From the NCBI GenBank assembly GCA_022839525.1, contig JALHET010000179.1, positions 1 through 14,551 of the forward strand: 14,551 nt of DNA, written 5' to 3'. Source of the stretch: Lentisphaerota bacterium (GTDB lineage: Bacteria > Verrucomicrobiota > Kiritimatiellia > RFP12 > UBA1067). Shown piece by piece: positions 1 to 7,019 of this stretch. How positions within the stretch are numbered: the stretch's first letter is position 1; each line of letters starts with the position of its first letter. Made by a program: the position numbers and the translations under genes. The notes beneath the pieces are model-generated. The model saw only the letters and a list, made by a program, of their open reading frames with translations. It searched no databases and was not told the DNA's origin.

Positions 1-2
1 CG

Positions 3-401
3 TGTTTTCAGATGACGTCCATGATGGACATCATCTTCCTGATGTTATTTTTCTTTATCACGACCTCCGTTTTTTCGCAGTGGGAGTACGAGATCAACAT
101 CACGCTCCCGTCTGCCCAGAGCGGTAAGGTGCCGGACCGTTTGCCGGGCGAGATCATCATCAACATCACCAAGGACGGCCGCGTGTCCGTTAACCAGCAG
201 GATCTGACGCTGGACGCGCTGAAGACGCGGCTGGACCGGCTGGCGCGATATTTCCCCGGGCAGCCGGTGGTGCTGCGTGCGGACAAGGCGACGCGGTACG
301 AGGATCTGATCAAGGTGGTGGATACCTGCCGCAAGGCGGACATCTGGAATTTCTCAATGGCCACGATGGAGGAAAAGACGGCCGCGACGGAGAAAAAATG
401 A
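3..401 (+). CDS. exbD: ExbD/TolR-type proton-channel subunit (5' end outside window)
   Basis: This is the C-terminal 132 residues of an ExbD/TolR family protein, part of the inner-membrane proton-driven motor (ExbB-ExbD, TolQ-TolR) that energises TonB- or TolA-like proteins. The frame is open to the left edge, and codons before the ATG at 12 already look like family sequence, so the true start probably lies a few codons outside. The single transmembrane segment (about codons 4-22 here) carries the family's membrane Asp (GAC at 27-29, in a MMDIIFL context), the presumed proton-carrying residue. A periplasmic domain with an LP-x-A segment after the membrane follows, as usual. The stop overlaps the next ATG (ATGA, 398-401), so translation is coupled to the TPR gene. 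A tolQ/exbB-like gene is expected upstream. Whether it serves a TonB or Tol role cannot be read from this subunit alone. Confidence 0.88.
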   Translation, partial: CFQMTSMMDIIFLMLFFFITTSVFSQWEYEINITLPSAQSGKVPDRLPGEIIINITKDGRVSVNQQDLTLDALKTRLDRLARYFPGQPVVLRADKATRYEDLIKVVDTCRKADIWNFSMATMEEKTAATEKK

Positions 402-2758
402 GGTTACGGGTACAGGGGTTATGCGCGGGGTTGCTGCTGGCCGGGCTGTGTGTGTCCGGGGCTGATCCGGTGGAGCTTCAGGATCGGCTTCAGCTTGCGG
501 ACGGCCTGTTCCGGCGCAGCTTGTTCGAGTTGGCGGCACGCGAGTACGCGACGCTGGCCGAGGCGCCGGATGTTCCGGATCTCGACAACGTGCTGTTCCG
601 GCTGGGCGAGTGTTACCGGCGCATGAAACGCCCGGCGGAGGCCGAGGCCGCCTACAAGCGGCTGACCGAGACGTTCCCATCGAGCCCCAACGTGACCCGC
701 GCGTATTTGCAGCGCGCGCTACTCCTGCTGGATGCGGGCGGGGCTTCGCTGGAGCCGGCGGCGGCCTTTTTCGAGAAGCTGACGGAGCCGGCGGTGCCGC
801 CGGAAGTGCGTTCGGCGGCGTTGTATCATTTGGGGACGGTCTTGGAGCGGCTCAACCGTCCGGCGGAGGCGCTGGCGCGCTACGAGCAGTTGTGCAAGGA
901 GTATGCGGAAACCGACTATGGCATGTATGCGGGCTTGCGTACCGCGTGGTTGCTGACCCAAACGGGGAAGCCGGAGAACCGGCGGCGGGCGATGGGAATT
1001 TATCTGGAGTTGGCGCATAAGGCCAAAGACCAGAAAGTGGCGGAAGAGGCTGTCTATTTTGCGGCGCAGAGCGCGTTGATCGACACGCATTACGAGGAGA
1101 GCGCGAACCTGTTTCAGATGTTGCGGACCAAATATCCGGCATCGCCGCGTGTGGCGGAAAGCGCCCTGGCGGCGGGTTGGGCGAACTATTACGCGGGGCG
1201 GTACAAAGAAGCGTCCGAACTGCTGGAGTTGATTCTGGGCAACACGCAGCACCCGGCGCGGGAAGAAGTGCTGTATCTCAAGGCGAACTGCCTGAGACAG
1301 CTCGAACAACGGAAGGAGGCGGTTGAAGTGTATGCGCGGCAGCTCGCCGCGTTTCCCGAAGGCCGCCTGGCGAAGCAGGCGTGGTACGAGAAGCTTTCGA
1401 CGCTCTACCGGGACGGCAAGTATCAGGAGGTGCTGCGGGTGTCGGCGCAACTGGCGCAGCCGCCGGAAGCCTATGCCGACCATGTGTACTGGATGGGCGG
1501 GGAGTCGGCGATCGCCCTGCAGCAGAACGATGTGGCCGTGCAGAATTGCCGCCTGCTGGTGGACAAGTGCCCGAAGAGCCCCTTCGTGAAGGACGCGCTC
1601 TACCGGTTGGGCTGGCTGCTGCAGAAACAGGAGGCTTGGGAGTCGGCCTCCTCATGGTACCTGCAGGTGGCGACCCGTTTCCCCGACGACCCGCTCGCGT
1701 CCAAAGCCCTTTATTCGTCGGGTGTCTGCCTGGCGCGGCTGGGCCGGGGTGAAGCGGCGTTGCGCGACTGGACGGCGTTGCTGACCAAGTACCCGGACAG
1801 CGAGGAGGTGGCGGAGACGCTGTACCAGAAAGCGATGGAGGAGTTGCGCTCAAAAAACGCGAGGGCTGCGGGCGCGACGCTAGATGAAAGGATGCGGCGT
1901 TTCCCCGCGGATGCGCGCAAAGCCGAGGTGCTGTACTGGCGCGCGTCGGTCTATCGCCAGGTGGACGACTTGGCCGAGGCGGAAAAGTTTTTCCGGGTAT
2001 GTCTGGCCGCAACCCCCTCCAAGGAGTTCGAGCGGGAGGCCATGCTGGAGCTGGGGATGATCCTCCAGCAGGTCGGGCGCAAGGCCGAGGCGGCCGCGTT
2101 TTTCCAAAAGCTGCTGGACGCGCCGATCGCGGAGAAGCTGGGCGTGGACCGGTTGGCGTGGCTGGCCGAGTTCCAGCTTGAGCAGAAACAGTCCGAGGCG
2201 GCCGCACAGGCCGCGAAAACGATGATTGCGCTCAAGCCCGACAAGGGGTGGGCGCAGACGGCCTGGACATTGCTGGGGCGCATCCACCGCTCCAAGGGCG
2301 AACGCGACCCGGCGATTCATGCGTTTACCGAAGCGTTGGGAACAGGCGCGTCGACGGCGTATGGCGCCGAGGCGGCGTTGCGGCTGGGCGAGCTGCTGAC
2401 AGAGGCCGGGCGTTTTGACGAAGCGGACCGGCACTTGAACGATGCGGCGGCGCGCGCGGCGGCTCCCGAACTGCTGGGGCTGCGTGCCCATGCCTACGCG
2501 GGGTTGGCGCGGAACGCTGAACAGAAGGGCGACGAGACCGCCGCGCTGCGGTATTACATGAGCGTGGGAATCCTGTTTGACGATGCCGTACTGGTGCCGG
2601 AGGCCTTGCACAAGGCGGCGGCCCTGCTCGATAAGGTGGGGCGCGCCAAGGAAGCTGCAGCCTTGCGCGATGAACTGCGCACCCGGTATCCTGCTTCACC
2701 GTTGGCGAACCCGGGGCCGGCTCAGGCCACCGCAGGGGAGAGGAAGGCCGGCTCATGA
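398..2758 (+). CDS. Secreted tetratricopeptide-repeat (TPR) protein of the ExbD operon
   Basis: A 786-residue protein with a Sec signal peptide (basic MRLR start, Leu/Ala-rich core to about residue 20, likely cut after SGA). No good lipobox is seen, so a soluble periplasmic protein is likeliest. The rest is almost all helical TPR-like repeats of 34-38 residues, for example ALYHLG...PAEALARYEQL and ALYRLGWLL...FPDDPLASKALYSSG. The repeat style (YP/FP-D-S between helices, tyrosine at the repeat start) resembles CpoB/YbgF and BamD, which work with envelope machines. In the Tol-Pal system a TPR protein (CpoB) is encoded with the motor, so a scaffold or coordinator role here is an inference from context. 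ATG 398 overlaps the exbD stop and has GGAGA about 6 nt upstream. Its own TGA overlaps the ATG of the vWA gene (2755-2758). No catalytic motif is visible. Confidence 0.85.
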   Translation: MRLRVQGLCAGLLLAGLCVSGADPVELQDRLQLADGLFRRSLFELAAREYATLAEAPDVPDLDNVLFRLGECYRRMKRPAEAEAAYKRLTETFPSSPNVTRAYLQRALLLLDAGGASLEPAAAFFEKLTEPAVPPEVRSAALYHLGTVLERLNRPAEALARYEQLCKEYAETDYGMYAGLRTAWLLTQTGKPENRRRAMGIYLELAHKAKDQKVAEEAVYFAAQSALIDTHYEESANLFQMLRTKYPASPRVAESALAAGWANYYAGRYKEASELLELILGNTQHPAREEVLYLKANCLRQLEQRKEAVEVYARQLAAFPEGRLAKQAWYEKLSTLYRDGKYQEVLRVSAQLAQPPEAYADHVYWMGGESAIALQQNDVAVQNCRLLVDKCPKSPFVKDALYRLGWLLQKQEAWESASSWYLQVATRFPDDPLASKALYSSGVCLARLGRGEAALRDWTALLTKYPDSEEVAETLYQKAMEELRSKNARAAGATLDERMRRFPADARKAEVLYWRASVYRQVDDLAEAEKFFRVCLAATPSKEFEREAMLELGMILQQVGRKAEAAAFFQKLLDAPIAEKLGVDRLAWLAEFQLEQKQSEAAAQAAKTMIALKPDKGWAQTAWTLLGRIHRSKGERDPAIHAFTEALGTGASTAYGAEAALRLGELLTEAGRFDEADRHLNDAAARAAAPELLGLRAHAYAGLARNAEQKGDETAALRYYMSVGILFDDAVLVPEALHKAAALLDKVGRAKEAAALRDELRTRYPASPLANPGPAQATAGERKAGS

Positions 2759-4719
2759 TACCTTACGGGTTCAGACAGCATCAGCAGCGGAGCGACCATC
2801 ATGTGTTGCTGGCGTGTGTGGCGATCTTGTTTTCGGCCGTTATCCACATGATCGTCATGTACTTTTTCTCGGACTGGGCGCTCTCGGGGGTCAGGAGCCT
2901 GCGGGACCGGGGACGCGAATGGTTCGATGGCGAGCGGGTGCCGCCGATGCGGGTGGAGACGATGCGTGCCGACCCGATGTGGATCGCCGAGAAAATCCCG
3001 GGCGAACGGGATACGCCGAGCCGGGGGCCGATCGAGGCTTCCGAACGTGTGGATGCGCTAAGCCAGCCCGCGGGCCCCGCGCTGACGGTGCCGCCGCCGA
3101 TTCCGCGCGAGGCGCTTGCGCCGGGCGTGCCTTCGCTGAAAGAGTCGGATATCCGGCAGATTGACTCCACGCCGTGGATGCCGCGCCAGGAGATCGCGCA
3201 AATCTATGACCGGACGGTGCAGGACGAGGTGGCGACGTTGCCCCGGCGCGAGATTCCGATGATTGAGCGCGTGCCGAAAGCGCCGGATATTGTGCCGTCG
3301 ATCGATCTGGTGGGGCGCCGTTTCGGCAAGGATCCCGAACCGCCGAAACCGATCAAAGCGGCTGATGTGTTCGACACGGTGATCAGCAAAGGGACGTTCA
3401 AAGTGCCAACCGCCGGGGAGTCGGAAACGCCTTCGCAGGTTCCGGCGTCGACAACCGAAGCGCGGTTCGCGATGAAGCCCGGCGAGAAGGGCGGCAAGCC
3501 CGGTTCGGCCGCAGGGAAACCGGACGGTGCGAAGCTGACGGAAGATCAGCAGGAGCTTCTGAAGAAGCAGTTGGAGACCGCCGCAAAAGAGGCGGAAACG
3601 AAAGGAGCCGCGCTGAGCGAGGAGGAGCGCAAGGTGATCGAGGCGCAGGCGAAGGTTGCGGCGCTGCAGGAGTCCGTGAATTATGTGCCCATCGATGACC
3701 TGCTCGCCGTCGGCCTCGAAACGTACCGCGATCCGGATGAGCCGGACCGCATCTATTTCAGGATCGGGATTCAGCCGCGTTCTGACAAGCCGGTTCCGAC
3801 GATCGCCAAGGACATTGTGCTGGTACAGGACGTTTCCGCGTCGATGTCTGAAGAGCGCGTGGTGTTCTGCCGCAAGGCGCTCACTGCGGCGCTGGAGACG
3901 CTGAATCCGGCAGACCGTTTCAATGTGGTGGCCTTCCGCGACACGTACGCGTACTGTTTCCCGGACTGGGCTCCTGTGACGGATGAGAGCAAGCAGAAGG
4001 CGGCCGCGTTCGTGGCGGGCATGCATGCGTACGGGCAGACCGACGTGTTCGGTTCGTTGCGGTCGCTGATGAAACTTCCGCGCGACCCGAAACGGCCGAT
4101 GATCGCTTTTGTCGTGACGGACGGGAAACCGACCTTCGGGATGACGGAGAGCGCCAAAATCATCGGGGAATTCTCGAAGCTGAACACCGGTTTGCTGTCG
4201 GTCAACATGTACGGCACGCAGAGCAAAGCCAACGTTTATCTGCTCGACATGCTCACCTACTGCAACCGCGGCTCGTCGACGGTGCTCGACGGCAACCGGT
4301 GGGACATCCCGTCCTCGATGGCGCGGGCTTACGAAAGCATCCGTTATCCGGTGATGAGCGACATCACCGTAACGTTCGACTCCGTTTCCAAGAGTGAGGT
4401 TTATCCCAAGAACACGACCAACCTTTACAAAGACCGGCAGGTGCAGTTGTATGGGGTGTGTCCCGCCTCGACCGGGGAGCTGGTGTTTCAGATACGGGGG
4501 CTGGCAGCGGATAAGGGATACGACTCGATCTTCCGGCTGAGCCTGACGCGGCATGCCAAATTGGGTAGGGCGGCGGTGAGGCAGCGGTGGGCGCTGCAGA
4601 AAATGTATCACTTGGTCGGCGCGTATTCGCGTGATGCGCAACAGCAGCTATTCGCGGAAATGCTCAAGGTCAACAAGCAATACGGCGTGCCGATCCCGTA
4701 CGAGTCCGAGTTGAAGTAA
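2755..4719 (+). CDS. TonB/TolA-like membrane-anchored von Willebrand factor A domain protein
   Basis: A 654-residue protein with this layout. Residues 1-16 are a short, basic cytoplasmic tail. Residues 17-38 form one transmembrane helix containing S27-x3-H31, the spacing of the functional Ser/His pair in TonB and TolA membrane anchors. Residues about 45-255 are a Pro-rich, low-complexity linker. About 260-305 is a charged helix, probably coiled coil. A vWA domain starts near 350. The MIDAS metal site is complete: D359-x-S361-x-S363, T429 and D456 (VVTDGKP). The C-terminal 130 residues resemble the tail of VIT/vWA-type proteins (a VYPK...LY segment, and YGVPIPYES near the end, where relatives have YGI-TPYTS). 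No TonB C-terminal domain is present. Translation is coupled to the TPR gene by ATGA. I infer an inner-membrane protein energised by the ExbD motor, presenting a ligand- or metal-binding vWA module in the periplasm. Confidence 0.85.
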   Translation: MIPYGFRQHQQRSDHHVLLACVAILFSAVIHMIVMYFFSDWALSGVRSLRDRGREWFDGERVPPMRVETMRADPMWIAEKIPGERDTPSRGPIEASERVDALSQPAGPALTVPPPIPREALAPGVPSLKESDIRQIDSTPWMPRQEIAQIYDRTVQDEVATLPRREIPMIERVPKAPDIVPSIDLVGRRFGKDPEPPKPIKAADVFDTVISKGTFKVPTAGESETPSQVPASTTEARFAMKPGEKGGKPGSAAGKPDGAKLTEDQQELLKKQLETAAKEAETKGAALSEEERKVIEAQAKVAALQESVNYVPIDDLLAVGLETYRDPDEPDRIYFRIGIQPRSDKPVPTIAKDIVLVQDVSASMSEERVVFCRKALTAALETLNPADRFNVVAFRDTYAYCFPDWAPVTDESKQKAAAFVAGMHAYGQTDVFGSLRSLMKLPRDPKRPMIAFVVTDGKPTFGMTESAKIIGEFSKLNTGLLSVNMYGTQSKANVYLLDMLTYCNRGSSTVLDGNRWDIPSSMARAYESIRYPVMSDITVTFDSVSKSEVYPKNTTNLYKDRQVQLYGVCPASTGELVFQIRGLAADKGYDSIFRLSLTRHAKLGRAAVRQRWALQKMYHLVGAYSRDAQQQLFAEMLKVNKQYGVPIPYESELK

Positions 4720-4738
4720 AAAGCCCCGCTCCCGGCTC

Positions 4739-4849
4739 TCACAGCGTCTTCAGCAGTTCGCGCTCCGTGCGGCAGAGGATGCCGTACATTTCATCCGCGC
4801 TGTTTGCGGCCCGCAAGTCTGAGAGCATCAAGCTGCCGTGAGCCATCAT
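4739..4849 (-). pseudogene. Displaced C-terminal end of the EIIA domain
   Basis: The frame one base back from the main EIIA frame encodes SLMLSDLRAANSADEMYGIL and a short Glu/Leu tail. This lines up with the end of PtsN-type EIIA (LRAAQSDEELYQII), so it is the true C-terminus of the upstream protein. Its first ATG overlaps the TGA of the main frame (ATGA at 4846-4849), so reinitiation could make a separate 36-residue piece. Compared with E. coli PtsN, about ten residues between the TDD and LRAA segments are also missing. A small deletion that changes frame explains this better than a simple one-base error. It could be a decayed gene, an assembly error or, less likely, a deliberately split domain. 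Confidence 0.6.
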
Positions 4850-5430
4850 GGGGTGTCGTCCGTGCAGCAGATCAGGAAAAAGAGGTCTGTATCCTCGCCG
4901 TCCAGCGCGCCGAAGAAAATGTGTTGGGCGGTTTTGCCGAGCACCACGAACGAATCGGAGGCGGAGTAGGGGTCGTGATACCGCGCGTGCAGGAAAGCCG
5001 CTCCGCCGCCGATGGCGGTGGAGCTGACGCTCTCGCGGGCTTCTATTTCGCGGCGCAGGGCCGCATCGTCGTAGAGCAGGCCCGTCGAGACCGCGAGATC
5101 GACCATGTCGCGGATGACGCCCGGTTTGGTGCGTGAGGGCAGGGTGGGGTTGATCCATTCGGGACGGAAGAGACGTTCGACCAAAATGTCCTCCGAGGCG
5201 CGGGGCGTGCGGTCGGCTGTCGTTTCGCGGTGCTGCTGCGTCAGGGATTTTGTGGGGAGCCCGAGAATACGGCGCTGCGCCCAGTCGTCGAGCATGCGGT
5301 GCTCAAAAAACACTTCTTCGCCGCGCCGCAGGAACGGGATTTCCTCGCGCTGGACGAGATGAAACAACTCCCGCTCCGGGATACGGATGTGCTTGGCGGC
5401 TTGTTGAAGGGTAAGGGTTTTGTGGGGCAT
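4846..5430 (-). CDS. Excisionase-type HTH / PTS EIIA-like regulator, C-terminus broken off
   Basis: A 194-residue protein. Residues 5-56 fit a MerR/excisionase-type helix-turn-helix (LTLQQAAKHIRIPERELFHL, then IPFLRRGEEVFF and a DDWAQRR tail). Residues about 80-194 match the fructose/PtsN class of PTS EIIA domains: STAIGGGAAFLHAR carries the phospho-acceptor His (H148), followed by the HIFFGALDGEDTDLFFLI core. This is probably a regulator that senses phosphotransfer or nitrogen/carbon state. DNA binding is inferred only from the HTH. The frame stops just after LFFLICCTDD, where PtsN continues with an essential helix. The missing tail is found one frame away (4739-4849), so the gene is split. 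It is convergent with the vWA gene (19 bp between stops) and divergent from the UROD-like gene. No Shine-Dalgarno precedes the ATG; the promoter lies almost on the start. Confidence 0.75.
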   Translation of the reverse strand: MPHKTLTLQQAAKHIRIPERELFHLVQREEIPFLRRGEEVFFEHRMLDDWAQRRILGLPTKSLTQQHRETTADRTPRASEDILVERLFRPEWINPTLPSRTKPGVIRDMVDLAVSTGLLYDDAALRREIEARESVSSTAIGGGAAFLHARYHDPYSASDSFVVLGKTAQHIFFGALDGEDTDLFFLICCTDDTP

Positions 5431-5438
5431 GATTAATA

Positions 5439-5468
5439 AATATAAGCATTTTTAAAAAAGGCTGTCAA
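5439..5468 (-). promoter_or_regulatory. Sigma70-type promoter of the HTH-EIIA gene
   Basis: Reading the minus strand, a perfect -35 TTGACA (5463-5468) and a -10 TATATT (5439-5444) are separated by 18 bp. The expected transcription start, about 7 nt past the -10, falls at about 5432, two bases before the ATG at 5430. The message would be nearly leaderless, which agrees with the absence of a Shine-Dalgarno sequence. Confidence 0.6.
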
Positions 5469-5534
5469 AGGTTAAGCTTTTCCGGCCGGGTTTTTTGTAA
5501 GTCCTGTTTCGCGCAGGGGTTTCCTTTTCTGTGG

Positions 5535-5563
5535 TGGACAAGCCGGATTTCCCGCTCTATACT
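5535..5563 (+). promoter_or_regulatory. Sigma70-type promoter of the UROD-like gene
   Basis: TGGACA (5535-5540, one mismatch to TTGACA) and TATACT (5558-5563) are spaced by exactly 17 bp. The predicted transcription start is near 5570, giving a leader of about 120 nt before the ATG at 5689. The leader holds a 15-codon reading frame starting at 5570. This promoter is divergent from the HTH-EIIA promoter 70 bp away, so both could share regulation. Confidence 0.6.
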
Positions 5564-5688
5564 GGGTGCATGAAAGCGGAACCGCAGATATGCGGGCTTT
5601 GCATACCGTCTGTCTAGACTTGTCCGACGCGGTTTAGCGGGCGGCACATCAACAAGACTGGGGTGTCGGGTACAAGGAGGGTTCGGTT

Positions 5689-6954
5689 ATGAATGACCAT
5701 CATGATCAACCGGGCAATGTGGCGCTGGATACGCATGTCGCAGACCTTGCCATCACACCAACAGAGCGCGACGTGTTGCGCAGGTTGGGCGAGCGGGTCA
5801 TGGCGTTATCCACGCGTCAGATTGAGGCGGAAAAGAAAGTGCTGTGGACGAGGCAGAACACGTTGCAGGCCTCGCGTCCACTGATCCTGTGTGATCCTGA
5901 ATTCAGTTGGCGGGAAATCATCCCCGAATCGGCATTGGAATGCACGCATGGGCTCGCCCGGCATTGGGAGCGCCGTCTGCGCAAGGAGATTTTTTGGGGC
6001 GAAAAGATGGGGGACGACCGGGTCGTCGAAAGCCGGTTCACGGTCGGGTGGGTTTACAAGCGGACCTTTTGGGGGCCGGACACCTCTTCAGTAAACCCTC
6101 AGCCGACGTTGCGCGATTTAAACGATTTGAGCGGCCTTCAGTTTCAAACGATCACGGTGGACCGGGATGCGACAACGGCGATCGTGCATCTGGCGCGGGA
6201 AGTTTTTGACCATGTGTTGCCGATCAAATTGCGCGAGCAGTGGTATTGGTCTCTGGGGCTGACACGCGAGCTGATCAAGTTGCGCGGGTTTGCGCAGTTC
6301 ATGAAAGACGTCAACGAGAACCCTCAGGGGTTGCATAACCTGATGGCGTTTCTGCGCGACGGCACCTTAGATCTGATCACGTTTCTCGAAAATGCGGGGC
6401 TCTACAGCCTGAACAACGAGGGCGACTACATCGGGTCAGGCGGGTTCGGATGGATCACGCAATTGCCGGCCAAAGACTATCAGGGAACGGCGCGGGCCAA
6501 GGACCTCTGGGTGCTGTTTGAGAGTCAGGACACGAAAGAGCTTACGCCTGAACTGTTTGATGAGTTTGTCTTGCAGTACCAGAAACCCGTCATGGCCAGA
6601 TTCGGTCTGGTGTGTTACGGGTGCTGTGAACCCATCTCTGAGCGCTGGCACCTGCTCAAGGACATACCGAACATCCGGCGCGTCAGCGTGTCGCCGACCT
6701 GCGACCGGGCCAAGATGGCGGAGGCGTTGCAGGACAAGTATGTCTACTCCTGCCGGCCGAATCCCGCGATCCTCCAAGAGAACGTGTTCGACGAGGATGC
6801 GGCGCGCAAGGACATCCGGGACATCCTTGAAAAGGCCAAAGGCTGTCACCTCGAGATCATCATGAAGGATCACGACACGATCCATAACGATCCCTCGCGC
6901 GCGATCGCGTGGTGTAAAATCGCCAAGGAAGAGATCGCCCGTTACTATAAGTAA
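5689..6954 (+). CDS. Uroporphyrinogen decarboxylase-superfamily protein (corrinoid methyltransferase-like)
   Basis: A 421-residue soluble protein. The C-terminal third matches a widespread but poorly characterised UROD/MtaA-like family (the superfamily also includes cobalamin-dependent methyltransferases and is related to MetE). Visible signatures are YGCCEP (310-315), IPNIRRVSVSPTCD (326-339), CRPNPA (355-360) and an EIIMKDHDTI segment near residue 395. The Cys/Glu-rich YGCCE and C338/C355 could supply a Zn site, as in MtaA-type methyltransferases, but exact ligands are not proven. True heme-pathway HemE is unlikely: its N-terminal substrate motif is not seen and no heme genes are nearby. 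The start is well supported by AAGGAGG (5674-5680) 8 nt before the ATG. It is monocistronic, with its own promoter and a strong terminator. No corrinoid protein is encoded beside it, so a partner would be elsewhere. Substrate unknown. Confidence 0.7.
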   Translation: MNDHHDQPGNVALDTHVADLAITPTERDVLRRLGERVMALSTRQIEAEKKVLWTRQNTLQASRPLILCDPEFSWREIIPESALECTHGLARHWERRLRKEIFWGEKMGDDRVVESRFTVGWVYKRTFWGPDTSSVNPQPTLRDLNDLSGLQFQTITVDRDATTAIVHLAREVFDHVLPIKLREQWYWSLGLTRELIKLRGFAQFMKDVNENPQGLHNLMAFLRDGTLDLITFLENAGLYSLNNEGDYIGSGGFGWITQLPAKDYQGTARAKDLWVLFESQDTKELTPELFDEFVLQYQKPVMARFGLVCYGCCEPISERWHLLKDIPNIRRVSVSPTCDRAKMAEALQDKYVYSCRPNPAILQENVFDEDAARKDIRDILEKAKGCHLEIIMKDHDTIHNDPSRAIAWCKIAKEEIARYYK

Positions 6955-6990
6955 TCTCGCCGACATGTGGGCGGGCGGGTGAAACGTGAG

Positions 6991-7019
6991 GGACGCGGTC
7001 ACGGGGCCGCGTCCTTTTT
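6991..7019 (+). terminator. Rho-independent terminator after the UROD-like gene
   Basis: A perfect 8-bp GC-rich stem (GGACGCGG at 6991-6998 with CCGCGTCC at 7007-7014) and an 8-nt loop are followed by TTTTT (7015-7019). It lies 37 bp past the stop of the UROD-like gene. Its T-tract touches the stop codon of the convergent nudC gene. There is no T-tract on the other strand, so it should act on plus-strand transcripts only. Confidence 0.85.

Noticed and set aside
719..2611. Several minus-strand frames of 240-310 codons opposite the TPR gene.
   Set aside because: Compositionally biased (Arg/Pro or Arg/Gln/Leu rich), mutually overlapping and antisense to a clear TPR protein with a signal peptide.
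3058..4641. A 527-codon open frame on the minus strand, opposite the vWA gene.
   Set aside because: It is rich in His/Arg with no recognisable motif and lies fully antisense to a well-supported gene; long antisense frames are expected in GC-rich coding DNA.
4720..4745. Possible terminator between the convergent vWA and HTH-EIIA genes (AGCC...GGCT).
   Set aside because: Only a 4-bp stem with an unpaired interior; too weak despite the A/T run.
5461..5510. CCGGCCGG palindrome followed by TTTTTT as a terminator.
   Set aside because: The palindrome has no loop and a 4-bp arm; it sits in a divergent promoter region with no upstream plus-strand gene to end.
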